Positions 1 through 9,345 of a stretch of DNA of 57,214 nt are shown in pieces. Each line of letters opens with the position of its first letter. The stretch's first letter is position 1. A program made the position numbers and the translations under genes. The notes beneath the pieces are model-generated. The model was not told where the DNA came from, did no database searches, and worked only from the letters and a program-made list of their open reading frames with translations. The stretch is taken from NCBI GenBank assembly GCA_024689085.1, contig JAILDT010000001.1:1-57214 (forward strand), read 5' to 3'. The stretch is from Clostridia bacterium. Its GTDB lineage: Bacteria > Bacillota > Clostridia > Peptostreptococcales > Anaerovoracaceae.

Positions 1-57
1 GCGATCGTAACACTTACTCCGGCAAGTAAGGAAATCGAATTCTTCCAGAGTCTGTAA
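1..57 (+). CDS. rplW: 50S ribosomal protein L23, C-terminal end (partial)
   Basis: Only the last 18 codons are in the window, read from base 1 and ending in TAA at 55-57. The peptide ends with EIEFFQSL, like the usual L23 tail. L23 binds 23S rRNA at the polypeptide exit tunnel and docks trigger factor and SRP. Its place directly before rplB is the standard S10 operon order. The gene start lies outside the window. Confidence 0.85.
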   Translation, partial: AIVTLTPASKEIEFFQSL

Positions 58-75
58 TTCAGGAGGTAAGAAGAA

Positions 76-909
76 ATGGGAATCAGAAAATATAATCCGA
101 CCACTCCTGGTTTAAGAGGAATGACAGTTTCCACTTTTGAGGAAATCACGACAGACAAACCTGAGAAGTCCCTGACAGTAACTCTTAAGAAGCACTCAGG
201 AAGAAACTCAAGAGGCAAGATCACAGTCAGACACAGAGGCGGCGGATACAGACCTAAGTACAGAATAATCGACTTTAAGAGAGACAAGGACGGTATTCCT
301 GGCAAGGTAGCCACTATCGAATACGATCCAAACAGAAGCGCAAACATCGCGCTGATAAACTACGCAGACGGTGAAAAGAGATACATCGTTGCTCCTAACA
401 AGCTGGCAGTCGGCGACGTAATCGTGTCAGGACCGGACGCAGACATCAAGATCGGAAACGCACTTCCGGTTGCGAACATCCCGGTTGGTACGATCATCCA
501 CAACATCGAACTGAAGCCTGGCAAAGGCGCTCAGCTCGTAAGATCAGCAGGAAACGGCGCTCAGCTCATGGCGAAGGAAGGCAAGTTCGCATCACTGAGA
601 CTTCCGTCCGGAGAGGTAAGGAAAGTCAGACAGGAATGCAGAGCAACCATCGGTGAGGTAGGAAACATTGACCATCAGAACATCCAGATCGGTAAGGCCG
701 GCAGGAAGCGTCACATGGGAATCAGACCTACAGTAAGAGGTTCCGTAATGAACCCTAACGATCACCCACACGGCGGCGGCGAAGGCAAGGCTGGAATCGG
801 ACGTGTCAGCCCGGTAACTCCTTGGGGCAAGCCTGCACTCGGATACAAGACGAGAAAGAAGGGCAAGCCGTCAGATAAGTACATCGTCAAGAGAAGAAAC
901 GAGAAGTAA
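76..909 (+). CDS. rplB: 50S ribosomal protein L2
   Basis: L2 is a core 23S rRNA-binding protein near the peptidyl transferase centre and helps join the subunits. The 277-residue length is normal. The N-terminal half is an OB-like fold and the second half an SH3-like fold. The conserved [15 protein letters not shown] segment near residue 230 holds the histidine known to be important for peptidyl transfer. An AGGAGG site at 61-66 precedes the ATG. It lies 18 bases after rplW and 21 before rpsS, inside the S10 operon. Confidence 0.98.
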   Translation: MGIRKYNPTTPGLRGMTVSTFEEITTDKPEKSLTVTLKKHSGRNSRGKITVRHRGGGYRPKYRIIDFKRDKDGIPGKVATIEYDPNRSANIALINYADGEKRYIVAPNKLAVGDVIVSGPDADIKIGNALPVANIPVGTIIHNIELKPGKGAQLVRSAGNGAQLMAKEGKFASLRLPSGEVRKVRQECRATIGEVGNIDHQNIQIGKAGRKRHMGIRPTVRGSVMNPNDHPHGGGEGKAGIGRVSPVTPWGKPALGYKTRKKGKPSDKYIVKRRNEK

Positions 910-930
910 GAAGGAAGGAGCATAAGATAA

Positions 931-1203
931 ATGGGAAGATCACTGAAAAAAGGCCCTTTCGTAAACAAGAAGCTGCTTAAGGCGATTGACGACATGAACG
1001 CAGCCAACGAAAAGAAGGTCATCAAGACATGGTCAAGACCATCCACAATATTCCCGCAGATGGTTGGACATACAATCGCGGTGCATGACGGAAGAAAGCA
1101 TGTACCTGTATACATCACAGAAGATATGGTTGGCCACAGATTAGGAGAATTCGCTCCTACCAGAACATACAGAGGCCACGCAGCAGACAAGAAATCTAAG
1201 TAA
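931..1203 (+). CDS. rpsS: 30S ribosomal protein S19
   Basis: S19 sits in the head of the 30S subunit, contacts S13 and 16S rRNA, and helps form the intersubunit bridge. The 90-residue protein shows the family start [10 protein letters not shown], the central [14 protein letters not shown] segment and the end [22 protein letters not shown] site precedes ATG. It stands between rplB and rplV in the normal S10 order. Confidence 0.98.
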   Translation: MGRSLKKGPFVNKKLLKAIDDMNAANEKKVIKTWSRPSTIFPQMVGHTIAVHDGRKHVPVYITEDMVGHRLGEFAPTRTYRGHAADKKSK

Positions 1204-1218
1204 GAAAGGAGATAACAA

Positions 1219-1557
1219 ATGGAAGCAAAAGCAGTTGCAAAGTATGTAAGAATGTCTCCTTCGAAGATCAAGCCTGTTGTTGATTTAGTAAGAGGCAAAG
1301 ACTTAAGCGAGGCGCTGACGATCCTGAAGTTCACTCCTGGCAAGGGAGCTGAGATCGTTGAGAAGGTCGTTCAGTCCGCGGCAGCTAACGCAGATGTCAA
1401 GGAAATGAACGCAGATAACCTCTATGTTGCTGAGATCTACGCTCATCAGGGACCGACTATGAAGAGATGGAAGGCCGGAGCACAGGGCAGAGCATCAATA
1501 ATCCTGAAGAGATCAAGCCACGTAGGCTGCACGCTCAGAGAAAAGGAGGTTAACTAA
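1219..1557 (+). CDS. rplV: 50S ribosomal protein L22
   Basis: L22 lines the nascent-peptide exit tunnel through a long beta hairpin. The 112-residue protein has the family features [10 protein letters not shown] near the N-terminus and a C-terminal [17 protein letters not shown] loop at the tunnel constriction, the site of macrolide-resistance changes in other bacteria. The second to fourth codons contain one copy of the over-represented GCAAAAGCA motif (1225-1233). Its TAA overlaps the ATG of rpsC by one base, so the two are probably translationally coupled. Confidence 0.97.
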   Translation: MEAKAVAKYVRMSPSKIKPVVDLVRGKDLSEALTILKFTPGKGAEIVEKVVQSAAANADVKEMNADNLYVAEIYAHQGPTMKRWKAGAQGRASIILKRSSHVGCTLREKEVN

Positions 1558-2432
1558 TGGGTCAGAAAGTAAGTCCACACGGATTAAGAGTTGGCGTCAT
1601 CAAAGACTGGGATTCAAAATGGTTCGCAGACAAGTCAAAGTTTGCAGACTTCCTGGTTGAAGACAACAAGATAAGAGAATTTGTAAAGAAAAAGCTGTAC
1701 GCTGCAGGCGTTTCGAAGGTAGTTATCGAGAGAGCAGCGGACAACAAGATCAAGGTCATCGTTATGACAGCTAAGCCTGGTATGGTAATCGGAAGATCCG
1801 GAACGGGAATCGACGATCTGAAGGCTGAACTGGAGAAGATGACAAAGAAGAGCGTTGTACTGGACATCAGAGAGATCAGAAGAGCTGAGCTCGACGCGCA
1901 GCTGACAGCTGAATCCATCGCTCAGGCTCTGGAGAGAAGAGTTTCCTTCAGAAGAGCTATGAAGCAGGCTATCGGCAGAACCATGAAGGCCGGAGCAAAG
2001 GGAATCAAGGTCCTCACTTCCGGAAGACTGGGCGGCGCCGAAATCGCCAGATCCGAAAAGTACAGCGAAGGAAATGTTCCTCTTCACACTCTGAGAGCTG
2101 ACATCGATTATGGTTTTGCAGAAGCAGATACCACTTACGGCAAGCTGGGTATCAAGGTCTGGATCAACCACGGTGAAAGACTCGACAAGGATCTGAAGTC
2201 AGCAGTCCCTGAAGAAAAGAAGGAAAAGGGCCGCGGCAAGAGAAGAGAAGGCGGCAGAGCCGGAAGAAGAGACGGTGACAGAAGACCTAGAAGAGACAAC
2301 AGAAGAGACGAGAGAGCTGAGATTCCAAAGGCTGCAAATCAGAGAATCAGAAAGCCTAAGGAAGTTCCGGCTCCGCCACAAGTTGAAGAAGCTCAGGCTC
2401 CTGCAGAAGAGACTGCAGCAGCAGAAGAATAG
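1557..2432 (+). CDS. rpsC: 30S ribosomal protein S3 with long charged C-terminal extension
   Basis: S3 lines the mRNA entry channel of the 30S subunit. It starts [13 protein letters not shown] and has a KH domain with a GXXG loop (GRSGTG) at residues 79-84, then the S3 C-terminal domain. At 291 residues it exceeds the usual 210-235. The excess follows about residue 215: first a lysine/arginine/glycine-rich stretch, then proline and glutamate runs. The extension is in frame, has no stop or frameshift, and is followed by a normal rplP ribosome-binding site, so it looks genuine. Its function is not known to me. Confidence 0.97.
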   Translation: MGQKVSPHGLRVGVIKDWDSKWFADKSKFADFLVEDNKIREFVKKKLYAAGVSKVVIERAADNKIKVIVMTAKPGMVIGRSGTGIDDLKAELEKMTKKSVVLDIREIRRAELDAQLTAESIAQALERRVSFRRAMKQAIGRTMKAGAKGIKVLTSGRLGGAEIARSEKYSEGNVPLHTLRADIDYGFAEADTTYGKLGIKVWINHGERLDKDLKSAVPEEKKEKGRGKRREGGRAGRRDGDRRPRRDNRRDERAEIPKAANQRIRKPKEVPAPPQVEEAQAPAEETAAAEE

Positions 2433-2451
2433 ACGGAAGGAGGAACGCGAC

Positions 2452-2880
2452 ATGTTAATGCCTAAGCGCGTTAAACACAGAAGAGTCCACAGAGGCAGAA
2501 TGAAGGGCAAAGCCACAAAGGGCAACACAGTCACTTACGGCGATTATGGTCTTCAGGCAACAGAATGCGGTTGGATCACTTCAAATCAGATCGAGGCGGC
2601 CAGAATCGCCATGACGAGATCTGTTAAAAGAGGCGGCAAGGTTTACATCAAAATCTTCCCTCATAAATCAGTTACTAAGAAGCCTGCAGAAGTACGTATG
2701 GGTTCCGGTAAAGGTGCACCTGAGTACTGGGTAGCAGTCGTTAAGCCGGGCAGAGTAATGTTCGAGATCGAAGGCGTAACCGAAGAACAGGCAAGAGAAG
2801 CTATGAGACTTGCGTCACACAAGTTACCTGTTAAGTGCAAGTTCGTCATCGCAGAAAAAGAAAAGGGCGGTGAAGAGTAA
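2452..2880 (+). CDS. rplP: 50S ribosomal protein L16
   Basis: L16 organises 23S rRNA around the A site. I start it at the ATG at 2452, preceded by AGGAGG, which gives [15 protein letters not shown], the family start, and 142 residues. An in-frame extension further upstream would lie inside rpsC and is not real. The family segments GEYGLQA-like ([14 protein letters not shown]) and [17 protein letters not shown] are present. The stop codon overlaps the rpmC start by one base (TAATG). Confidence 0.97.
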   Translation: MLMPKRVKHRRVHRGRMKGKATKGNTVTYGDYGLQATECGWITSNQIEAARIAMTRSVKRGGKVYIKIFPHKSVTKKPAEVRMGSGKGAPEYWVAVVKPGRVMFEIEGVTEEQAREAMRLASHKLPVKCKFVIAEKEKGGEE

Positions 2881-3083
2881 TGGAATTAAAGAAAATCAGA
2901 GAAATGTCAGAAGCGGAACTGAACGCTGAACTGAATAAAATGAAAAAAGACCTCTTTAATCTCAGATTCCAGCATGTCACTGGACAGCTCGAAAACCCTA
3001 TTCTGCTGAGAGATACGAAGAGAGACATCGCAAGAGTTAAAACTATCATGAGAGAAAAAGAACTTCAGAAGGTTCAGGGCTAG
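2880..3083 (+). CDS. rpmC: 50S ribosomal protein L29
   Basis: L29 is a small two-helix protein beside the exit tunnel, next to L23. The 67-residue product has the family pattern: a first helix with MSEAELNAELNKMKKDLFNLRFQ, shortened here to its key part KKDLFNLRFQ, and the closing RDIARVKTIMREKE segment. It is coupled to rplP by a one-base overlap and followed by rpsQ. Confidence 0.96.
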   Translation: MELKKIREMSEAELNAELNKMKKDLFNLRFQHVTGQLENPILLRDTKRDIARVKTIMREKELQKVQG

Positions 3084-3099
3084 GAAAGGAGGATGAATT

Positions 3100-3360
3100 A
3101 TGGCAGTTGAGAGAAACAGAAGAAAGACACTCGTCGGCATCGTAACAAGCGACAAAATGGATAAGACCGTTGTCGTTACAGTCGAAGACTTCGTAAGACA
3201 TTCCCTTTATGGCAAGGCGGTAAAGAGAACCAAGAAGATCAAGGCTCACGATGAGAACAACGAATGTGAAATCGGCGATAAAGTTAGAATTATGGAGACA
3301 AGACCTCTGTCCAAGGACAAGAGATGGAGACTTGTCAACATCGTTGAGAAGGTTAAGTAA
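3100..3360 (+). CDS. rpsQ: 30S ribosomal protein S17
   Basis: S17 is an early-assembling OB-fold protein binding 16S rRNA helices 7 and 11. The 86-residue protein has the recognisable [20 protein letters not shown] opening, the [15 protein letters not shown] core and the [14 protein letters not shown] end. A GGAGG site is 8 bases before ATG. It is in the usual place between rpmC and rplN. Confidence 0.97.
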   Translation: MAVERNRRKTLVGIVTSDKMDKTVVVTVEDFVRHSLYGKAVKRTKKIKAHDENNECEIGDKVRIMETRPLSKDKRWRLVNIVEKVK

Positions 3361-3375
3361 AGGAGGCACCTGGAA

Positions 3376-3744
3376 ATGATTCAGACTGAAACAAGATTAA
3401 GGGTTGCTGACAATTCCGGAGCGAAAGAACTTCTGTGCATCCGCATTCTGGGCGGAACAAGCCGTCAGTATGCGAACATCGGCGATATCATCGTCTGCGC
3501 AGTCAAGGACGCGACACCGGGCGGCGTCGTCAAGAAGGGCGACGTAGTCAGAGCCGTTGTGGTTAGAACGAAGACTGGTGCCAGAAGAGCAGACGGCAGC
3601 TATGTAAAGTTTGACCAGAACGCAGCAGTTATCATAAAGGACGACATGCAGCCGGCCGGAACACGTATTTTCGGACCTGTAGCCAGAGAGCTCAGAGAAA
3701 AAGGCTTCATGAAGATCGTATCCCTTGCACCGGAAGTATTATAG
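3376..3744 (+). CDS. rplN: 50S ribosomal protein L14
   Basis: L14 is a five-stranded barrel that forms intersubunit bridges and is the docking site of the silencing factor RsfS. The 122-residue length is the family norm. Family segments seen are [33 protein letters not shown] and the closing [19 protein letters not shown] site precedes the ATG. It begins the spc gene block together with rplX and rplE. Confidence 0.98.
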   Translation: MIQTETRLRVADNSGAKELLCIRILGGTSRQYANIGDIIVCAVKDATPGGVVKKGDVVRAVVVRTKTGARRADGSYVKFDQNAAVIIKDDMQPAGTRIFGPVARELREKGFMKIVSLAPEVL

Positions 3745-3754
3745 GAGGTATCAA

Positions 3755-4060
3755 ATGAAGATCAAAAAGGATGATACAGTGATCGTACTTGCCGGAAAAG
3801 ATAAGGGAAAGACTGGCAAAGTATTAAAGGCAATGCCTAAGGAAAACAAAGTCATCGTCGAAGGTGTGAACATCCAGACGAAGCATCAGAAGCAGACCCA
3901 GAAGGCTGCCGCTGAGATCAAGCATCAGGAAGGTCCGATCGACGCATCGAACGTAATGTTCTATGACACAAAGACGAAGAAGCCGTCAAGAATCGGTTAC
4001 AAAATCGAAGACGGCAAGAAGGTAAGAGTTGCAAAAGCAACCGGAGCAGAAATTGACTAA
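3755..4060 (+). CDS. rplX: 50S ribosomal protein L24
   Basis: L24 nucleates assembly of the 50S subunit. I start it at the ATG at 3755 behind TAGGAGG, giving 101 residues with the KOW motif near the start ([20 protein letters not shown]). An earlier in-frame start would run into rplN. The C-terminal half carries lysine-rich strands. The codons at 4031-4039 contain a GCAAAAGCA copy and use AAA for lysine, although most neighbouring lysine codons are AAG. Confidence 0.97.
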   Translation: MKIKKDDTVIVLAGKDKGKTGKVLKAMPKENKVIVEGVNIQTKHQKQTQKAAAEIKHQEGPIDASNVMFYDTKTKKPSRIGYKIEDGKKVRVAKATGAEID

Positions 4061-4077
4061 GAAAGGAGGAGACGGTT

Positions 4078-4620
4078 TTGACAGCAAGATTGAGAGAAAA
4101 GTATAAGAGCGAAGTATTCCCGAAGCTGATGGAACAGTTCGGATACGACAACGTTATGCAGGTACCGAAGCTTGAGAAAGTCACATTGAACATGGGACTG
4201 GGCGAAGCGAAGGAAAATGCGAAAGTCCTGGAAAGCGCAGTTGAAGAAATCGCACTGATCACTGGTCAGAGACCGGTCGTTACGAAGGCAAGAAAGTCCA
4301 TCGCTAACTTCAAGGTCAGACAGGGCATGCCGGTTGGCGCCAAAGTTACTCTCAGAGGCGACAACATGTATGAATTCATCGACAAGCTCATCAACATCGC
4401 TCTTCCTAGAGTAAGAGACTTTAAAGGCGTAAGCAAGAACTCATTCGACGGCAGAGGAAACTACTCGATGGGTATCAAGGAACAGCTTATTTTCCCTGAA
4501 ATCAATTATGACAAGGTTGATACAATCAAGGGTATGAACATCGTATTCACTACAACGGCGAAGACAGACGAAGAAGCGCAGGCTCTTCTGGCTGACCTCG
4601 GAATGCCGTTTGAGAAGTAA
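4078..4620 (+). CDS. rplE: 50S ribosomal protein L5 (TTG start)
   Basis: L5 binds 5S rRNA and touches the P-site tRNA. The coding region starts at TTG (4078), 6-9 bases after AAGGAGGAG; no ATG in frame is near. The product starts MTARLREKY and has 180 residues, the family length. Recognisable parts are [34 protein letters not shown] (only its core quoted: [12 protein letters not shown]) and the closing [17 protein letters not shown]. The TTG start may tune its level relative to neighbours. Confidence 0.97.
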   Translation: MTARLREKYKSEVFPKLMEQFGYDNVMQVPKLEKVTLNMGLGEAKENAKVLESAVEEIALITGQRPVVTKARKSIANFKVRQGMPVGAKVTLRGDNMYEFIDKLINIALPRVRDFKGVSKNSFDGRGNYSMGIKEQLIFPEINYDKVDTIKGMNIVFTTTAKTDEEAQALLADLGMPFEK

Positions 4621-4635
4621 TATAGGAGGGAAATA

Positions 4636-4821
4636 ATGGCAAAAACAGCGCTTAAAGTAAAGCAGCAGAGAAAACCTAAGTATTCGACGCGTGCATATAC
4701 AAGATGCAGAATCTGCGGAAGACCTCATTCAGTACTGAAGAAGTACGGTATCTGCAGAATCTGTTTCAGAGAGCTGGCGTATAAGGGTGAGATCCCTGGC
4801 GTCAAGAAGGCCAGCTGGTAA
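4636..4821 (+). CDS. rpsN: 30S ribosomal protein S14, zinc-binding type (S14Z)
   Basis: S14 is in the head of the 30S subunit. This is the short 61-residue zinc form: the cysteine pairs RCRICGR and GICRICF form the zinc site, and the end [11 protein letters not shown] is the family norm. Bacteria with this form often carry a second, cysteine-free S14 elsewhere under zinc control; none is in this window. A TAGGAGGG site precedes the ATG. Confidence 0.97.
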   Translation: MAKTALKVKQQRKPKYSTRAYTRCRICGRPHSVLKKYGICRICFRELAYKGEIPGVKKASW

Positions 4822-4847
4822 AATAGTTAGAACTGCTATCCGTTAAG

Positions 4848-4866
4848 TTGCCGGACGGGCCGGCAA
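4848..4866 (+). promoter_or_regulatory. Perfect hairpin in the rpsN-rpsH gap (possible r-protein leader)
   Basis: In the 73-base gap before rpsH, TTGCCGG (4848-4854) and CCGGCAA (4860-4866) form a perfect 7-bp stem with loop ACGGG. No T-run follows, so it is not a terminator. The gap is longer than its neighbours in the operon, which are 10-20 bases. In Escherichia coli S8 represses its own operon by binding a stem in this region, so a feedback site is possible, but the bulged S8-site shape is not evident. Confidence 0.4.
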
Positions 4867-4894
4867 AACTGGCGGAGGAAGGAGAATTAGTAAA

Positions 4895-5293
4895 ATGGCA
4901 ATGACAGATCCGATTGCGGATATGCTTACCAGAATCAGGAACGCAAATACCGCAGGACATCCGACAGTTGAAATTCCTGCTTCCAAGATGAAGAAGTCAA
5001 TTGCGGGAATACTGAAGGAAGAGGGTTACATCGAAGATTTCGAAGTAATCGAAGACAACAAGCAGGGCATCATCAAAGTTACAATGAAGTATGGTGCCGA
5101 CAAGGAAAGAGTCATCAGCGGAATCAAGAAGATTTCCAAGCCTGGACTCAAGACTTATGCGAAGGCGAACGAGATTCCTAGAGTTCTCGGCGGACTTGGT
5201 ATCGCGATCATCTCAACATCAAAGGGTGTTATCAGCGACAAGGAAGCGAGAAAGCTGGGCATCGGCGGCGAAGTTATTTGTTACGTTTGGTAG
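4895..5293 (+). CDS. rpsH: 30S ribosomal protein S8
   Basis: S8 is a primary 16S rRNA binder of the central domain and, in several bacteria, feedback regulator of the spc operon. The 132-residue protein begins [17 protein letters not shown] and ends with [11 protein letters not shown], both family marks. It is preceded by GGAGGAAGGAG and a 73-base gap with a hairpin. It is followed 12 bases later by rplF. Confidence 0.98.
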   Translation: MAMTDPIADMLTRIRNANTAGHPTVEIPASKMKKSIAGILKEEGYIEDFEVIEDNKQGIIKVTMKYGADKERVISGIKKISKPGLKTYAKANEIPRVLGGLGIAIISTSKGVISDKEARKLGIGGEVICYVW

Positions 5294-5305
5294 GAGGTAT
5301 ACAGA

Positions 5306-5851
5306 ATGTCAAGAATTGGTTTTCAGACAATAAACATTCCTGCCGGCGTAGAAGTGAAAGTTGACGGCAACCTGGTTTCCGTCAAAGGTCCGAAGGGACA
5401 GCTGCAGGAAAAAATCAGCGACCTGCTCGAGGTTGAGATCAAGGACGGCGTTCTCGAAGTGAAGAGAAGCAGCGACAACGCGGAAGACAGATCACAGCAC
5501 GGTCTGGCCAGAACGCTCATCAACAACATGGTTGTTGGCGTTACGGACGGCTTCCAGAAGAAACTTCAGCTGGTAGGCGTCGGCTACAAGGCCGAAAAGA
5601 AGGGCAAGACGCTCGTAATGAATCTGGGATATTCACACCCGATCGAACTTCCGGATCCGGAAGGAATCGAAACGGAGTGCCCGGATGCGAATACAGTTAT
5701 CGTTAAAGGAATAGACAAAGCGCTGGTCGGAAACTATGCTGCGAATGTCAGAGCCTGGAGAAAACCTGAACCTTACAAGGGCAAGGGCATCAAGTACGAA
5801 GGCGAATACATCCGCAGAAAAGAAGGTAAGACCGGAGTTTCTGGAGCATAA
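5306..5851 (+). CDS. rplF: 50S ribosomal protein L6
   Basis: L6 has two similar RNA-binding domains and lies near the factor-binding stalk base. The 181-residue product has MSRIG at the start, VKGPKG in the first domain, and the closing EPYKGKGIKYEGEYIRRKEGK segment. A TAGGAGG site precedes ATG. It is in standard spc order between rpsH and rplR. Confidence 0.98.
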   Translation: MSRIGFQTINIPAGVEVKVDGNLVSVKGPKGQLQEKISDLLEVEIKDGVLEVKRSSDNAEDRSQHGLARTLINNMVVGVTDGFQKKLQLVGVGYKAEKKGKTLVMNLGYSHPIELPDPEGIETECPDANTVIVKGIDKALVGNYAANVRAWRKPEPYKGKGIKYEGEYIRRKEGKTGVSGA

Positions 5852-5869
5852 GGAAAGGAGTAAAGCAAA

Positions 5870-6235
5870 ATGGCAAGAGAAAGCAGAAATGACAAGCGTC
5901 TCGTCAGACACGCTCGCATCAGAAAGAATCTCAGCGGCACTCCTGAAATGCCTAGACTCTGCGTATTCAGAAGCAACAAGAACATTTCCGCTCAGATCAT
6001 TGATGATGTCAACGGCGTAACGCTGGCAAGCGCATCAAGCATCGACAAGGAACTCAAGGCCGACATCAAGTACGGCGGCAACAAAGAAGCTGCCAAGGCG
6101 GTCGGAGAAGCTATCGCTAAGAGAGCACTGGCAAAGGGCATCGAAACCGTATGTTTCGACAGAGGCGGATTCCTCTATCACGGAAGAGTGAAGGAACTGG
6201 CTGACGGCGCTCGCGAAGCAGGACTGAAATTTTAA
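5870..6235 (+). CDS. rplR: 50S ribosomal protein L18
   Basis: L18 brings 5S rRNA to the 50S subunit together with L5. The 121-residue protein has the basic N-terminus, the [18 protein letters not shown] strand region, and the [30 protein letters not shown] end of the family (last part abbreviated as [19 protein letters not shown]). GGAAAGGAG lies before ATG. It fits the spc order. Confidence 0.98.
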   Translation: MARESRNDKRLVRHARIRKNLSGTPEMPRLCVFRSNKNISAQIIDDVNGVTLASASSIDKELKADIKYGGNKEAAKAVGEAIAKRALAKGIETVCFDRGGFLYHGRVKELADGAREAGLKF

Positions 6236-6249
6236 CGGGAGGTAACAAG

Positions 6250-6753
6250 ATGAGACGAGCTTTAGACACTTCAAATCTGGAGTTAAATGAAACGATTGTC
6301 AGCATCAGAAGAGTTGCTAAAACCGTTAAGGGCGGAAGAAACATGAGGTTCTCCGTTACAGTTGTCGTCGGCGACGGCGAAGGCCACGTAGGCGTTGGCC
6401 TGGGCAAGGCGCTGGAGATTCCTGAAGCTGTAAGAAAAGCAACGGAAGATGCTAAGAAAAATGTAATACTGGTTCCTACAGTAGGAACAACGATCCCTCA
6501 CAGACAGCTGGGCATTTTCGGAGCAGGAAAAGTACTGCTTATGCCTGCTGCTCCTGGTACTGGCGTTATCGCCGGATCCTCCGTACGTACCGTACTGGAA
6601 GCTGCCGGCATCAAGGACATCAGAGCGAAGTCCATCGGTTCCAACAACACCGGCAACATGGCTTACGCTACGATGGAAGGCCTCAAGGCCCTCACCACTG
6701 CGGAAGAAGTGGCCAGGAAGAGAGGAAAGACTAAGGAAGAAGTCTTAGGATAA
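6250..6753 (+). CDS. rpsE: 30S ribosomal protein S5
   Basis: S5 is important for decoding fidelity and mRNA unwinding at the entry channel. The 167-residue protein has the double-stranded-RNA-binding N-terminal domain ([20 protein letters not shown]) and the S5 C-terminal domain with [11 protein letters not shown] and ARSIGSNN-like [17 protein letters not shown] lies before the ATG. It sits between rplR and rpmD. Confidence 0.98.
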   Translation: MRRALDTSNLELNETIVSIRRVAKTVKGGRNMRFSVTVVVGDGEGHVGVGLGKALEIPEAVRKATEDAKKNVILVPTVGTTIPHRQLGIFGAGKVLLMPAAPGTGVIAGSSVRTVLEAAGIKDIRAKSIGSNNTGNMAYATMEGLKALTTAEEVARKRGKTKEEVLG

Positions 6754-6766
6754 GGAGGAAGTAATA

Positions 6767-6949
6767 ATGGCAAAGATGATTAAAGTCACATTGACAAAAA
6801 GTGTTATTGGCGCTTCCCCTAAGCAGAGAAAAGTAGTTGAAGCGTTAGGACTTAAGAAGATGCATCAGTCAGTTGAACTGGTCGATTGCCCGCAGACAAG
6901 AGGAGCGATCAACAAGGTTCCGCATCTCTTAACTGTAGAAGAGTTATAA
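6767..6949 (+). CDS. rpmD: 50S ribosomal protein L30
   Basis: L30 is a small protein of the 50S subunit. The 60-residue product has the family pattern [23 protein letters not shown] (core: [19 protein letters not shown]) and the closing [22 protein letters not shown] is 8 bases before ATG. It is followed by rplO after 15 bases. Confidence 0.97.
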   Translation: MAKMIKVTLTKSVIGASPKQRKVVEALGLKKMHQSVELVDCPQTRGAINKVPHLLTVEEL

Positions 6950-6964
6950 GGAGGTGCCAGACAG

Positions 6965-7405
6965 ATGAAACTTCATGAATTAAAGGCCTCTGAAGGAGCG
7001 ACCAGAGCTCCAAAGAGAAAAGGCCGCGGAACAGGAACCGGAAACGGAACGACTGCCGGCAGAGGAATGAACGGACAGAAGTCCAGATCAGGCGGCGGCG
7101 TAAGACTTGGTTTCGAAGGCGGACAGATGCCTCTCTACAGAAGAATTCCTAAGAGAGGATTCAAGAACATCTGGGGTACCGAGTACACCGTGCTGAACGT
7201 GAACGAACTCAACAGATTCGAAGCAGGCACAACGGTTACTCCGGAAATGATCAAGGATGCAGGACTTGCCAAGCAGGTCAAAGACGGCATCAAGATCCTC
7301 GGAAACGGCGAGCTGGAGAAGGCCCTGACAGTACAGGCGCACAAATTCAGCAAGACAGCCGTTGAGAAAATCGAAGCTGCCGGAGGAAAGGCAGAGGTGA
7401 TCTGA
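6965..7405 (+). CDS. rplO: 50S ribosomal protein L15
   Basis: L15 binds 23S rRNA late in 50S assembly. The 146-residue protein has the glycine-rich basic N-terminus ([17 protein letters not shown]), the [18 protein letters not shown] segment and a C-terminal [12 protein letters not shown] strand, all family marks. Its TGA overlaps the ATG of secY by one base, so secY translation is probably coupled to it. Confidence 0.98.
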   Translation: MKLHELKASEGATRAPKRKGRGTGTGNGTTAGRGMNGQKSRSGGGVRLGFEGGQMPLYRRIPKRGFKNIWGTEYTVLNVNELNRFEAGTTVTPEMIKDAGLAKQVKDGIKILGNGELEKALTVQAHKFSKTAVEKIEAAGGKAEVI

Positions 7406-8688
7406 TGGAAATGCTAAGAACAGTTGCAAAGGCCTGGAATATCCCGGACATACGTAAGAAGATCATATTTACTCTTTGTATGCTTTTGATCTTCAGAATC
7501 GGTGCGCAGATACCGGTTCCGGGCATGGACAGGGAAGTATTGGCACAGACCTTTGACAGTGACACAGGACTATTCGCTCTGTTCAATCTGTTCTCAGGAG
7601 GTGCGTTCAGCAACTTCACAATTTTCGCGCTGAGTATCACACCTTACATCACAGCATCCATCATACTCCAGCTCCTGACGATCGCCATTCCTGCACTGGA
7701 AAGGCTGTCAAGAGAGGGCCAGGAAGGAAGAAAGAAGATCGCGCAGTACACAAGATACCTTACCGTTGCGTTGGCAGTTGTACAGGCCATCGGCGTGACG
7801 ATCGGTCTGTTCAGACAGGCGCTCATCAGCACAGACGTGTTCTCGATCATCGTGATCGTTCTGGTGCTGACAGCCGGTACAGCGTTCCTCATGTGGCTCG
7901 GCGAGCAGATCAATGAGAACGGTATCGGCAACGGTATTTCGCTGATCATCTTCGCGGGCATCATCGCGAGACTTCCGTCTGCTTGCCAGGAAATCTGGGG
8001 CAAGCTGACAGAAGGCACGATGAGCATTGTCACACTGATCGTATTCCTGCTCTTCTGCGCAGCAGTAATCGTAGGAATCATCATGGTACAGCAGGGACAG
8101 AGAAGAATTCCTGTACAGTATGCCAAGAGAGTTGTCGGAAGAAAGATGTACGGCGGACAGGCCACGCATATTCCGCTCAAGGTCAACCAGGCAGGCGTTA
8201 TTCCAGTCATCTTCGCTATGGCGTTCCTGCAGTTCCCGCTGACGATCACTTACTTCATGAATGCGAAGGGTGATGCGGCGATGTGGGTCGAGAAATGGCT
8301 GGCGCCAACAGGATCACCGGGCGTATGGGTATATGCGGCGTTCAACGCAGTGCTGATCATATTCTTCACTTACTTCTACACTTCAGTTACGTTCAACCCG
8401 ATCGAGGTTGCACAGAATCTGAAGGCGAACGGTGGATTCATTCCGGGAATCAGACCTGGAAAGACAACAGTTGAATATCTGAACAGAGTAATGACGAGAA
8501 TCACTTTCGTCGGTGCAATATTCCTGGCTCTGGTCGCAATTCTGCCGACCATTGTCAGCCAGCTCGGAGGACTGTCCTTCCACTTCGGAGGAACATCGCT
8601 CCTGATTGCAGTCGGTGTTGCACTTGATACGATGAAACAGCTTGAGAACCAGATGGTAATGAGGAACTACAGCGGTTTCCTCAAGTAG
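7405..8688 (+). CDS. secY: Preprotein translocase channel subunit SecY
   Basis: SecY forms the protein-conducting channel of the inner membrane and works with SecE, SecG and the ATPase SecA, which is encoded at 30648. The 427-residue protein has about ten hydrophobic segments. Family marks are PVPGMD, FSGGAFSNFTIFALSITPYI, the cytoplasmic loop GQRRIPVQYAKRVVGRKMYGG and GGFIPGIRPGK. A TGCTTTTG copy occurs at 7481-7488, in ATG CTT TTG. It lies in the usual place after rplO and before adk. Confidence 0.98.
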   Translation: MEMLRTVAKAWNIPDIRKKIIFTLCMLLIFRIGAQIPVPGMDREVLAQTFDSDTGLFALFNLFSGGAFSNFTIFALSITPYITASIILQLLTIAIPALERLSREGQEGRKKIAQYTRYLTVALAVVQAIGVTIGLFRQALISTDVFSIIVIVLVLTAGTAFLMWLGEQINENGIGNGISLIIFAGIIARLPSACQEIWGKLTEGTMSIVTLIVFLLFCAAVIVGIIMVQQGQRRIPVQYAKRVVGRKMYGGQATHIPLKVNQAGVIPVIFAMAFLQFPLTITYFMNAKGDAAMWVEKWLAPTGSPGVWVYAAFNAVLIIFFTYFYTSVTFNPIEVAQNLKANGGFIPGIRPGKTTVEYLNRVMTRITFVGAIFLALVAILPTIVSQLGGLSFHFGGTSLLIAVGVALDTMKQLENQMVMRNYSGFLK

Positions 8689-8698
8689 GAGGTAAAAG

Positions 8699-9343
8699 AT
8701 GAATTTAATATTGTTAGGCCCTCCGGGAGCAGGCAAAGGCACCCAGGCCGCCAAGATTATTGAGAAGTACAACATCCCTCACATCTCAACAGGCGACATT
8801 TTCAGAGAGAACATCAAGAATGGAACAGAACTCGGCAAGAAGGCTCAGGAATACATGAACAAGGGCCAGCTGGTTCCGGATGAACTGGTCGTGGAAATCG
8901 CAACAGACAGACTGAATAAGGATGACTGCAAAGACGGTTTCCTGCTCGATGGATTCCCAAGAACAGTGTTCCAGGCGGAAGAACTGGATAAGTTCCTGGA
9001 AGCTAAGGGAAGCAAGATCGACAGCGTACTGGACATCGACGTCGACAGAGAAGAGCTGATGATCAGACTGACGGGCAGAAGAGTCTGCTCGAAGTGTGGA
9101 GCGTCATTCCACGTTGTAAACATTCCGCCTAAGCAGGAAGGTATCTGCGACTACTGCGGAGCTGAGCTCATCCAGAGAAAGGATGACAACGAAGAGACTG
9201 CGGCAAACAGAATCGAAGTTTACAACAAAGAGACAAAGCCTCTCATAGACTACTATGAGAAAGCCGGCAATATCGCGCATATTGACGGAACAACAGGACT
9301 TGAAAACGTATTCAATACAATCGTCGGCATTTTAGGGGAATAG
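8699..9343 (+). CDS. adk: Adenylate kinase (zinc-lid type)
   Basis: Adk interconverts ATP + AMP and 2 ADP in the cytoplasm. The 214-residue protein begins MNLILLGPPGAGKGTQA, with the P-loop at residues 7-15. The DGFPRT segment binds AMP. The lid at about residues 125-165 carries CSKCG and CDYCG, four cysteines that bind structural zinc, as in gram-positive enzymes. AGGAGG precedes the ATG. It is embedded between secY and map as in most gram-positive bacteria. Confidence 0.98.
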   Translation: MNLILLGPPGAGKGTQAAKIIEKYNIPHISTGDIFRENIKNGTELGKKAQEYMNKGQLVPDELVVEIATDRLNKDDCKDGFLLDGFPRTVFQAEELDKFLEAKGSKIDSVLDIDVDREELMIRLTGRRVCSKCGASFHVVNIPPKQEGICDYCGAELIQRKDDNEETAANRIEVYNKETKPLIDYYEKAGNIAHIDGTTGLENVFNTIVGILGE

Positions 9344-9345
9344 GC

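Noticed and set aside
2275-2451. N-terminal extension of L16
   Set aside because: It would overlap the rpsC tail; ATG at 2452 has AGGAGG and the family start.
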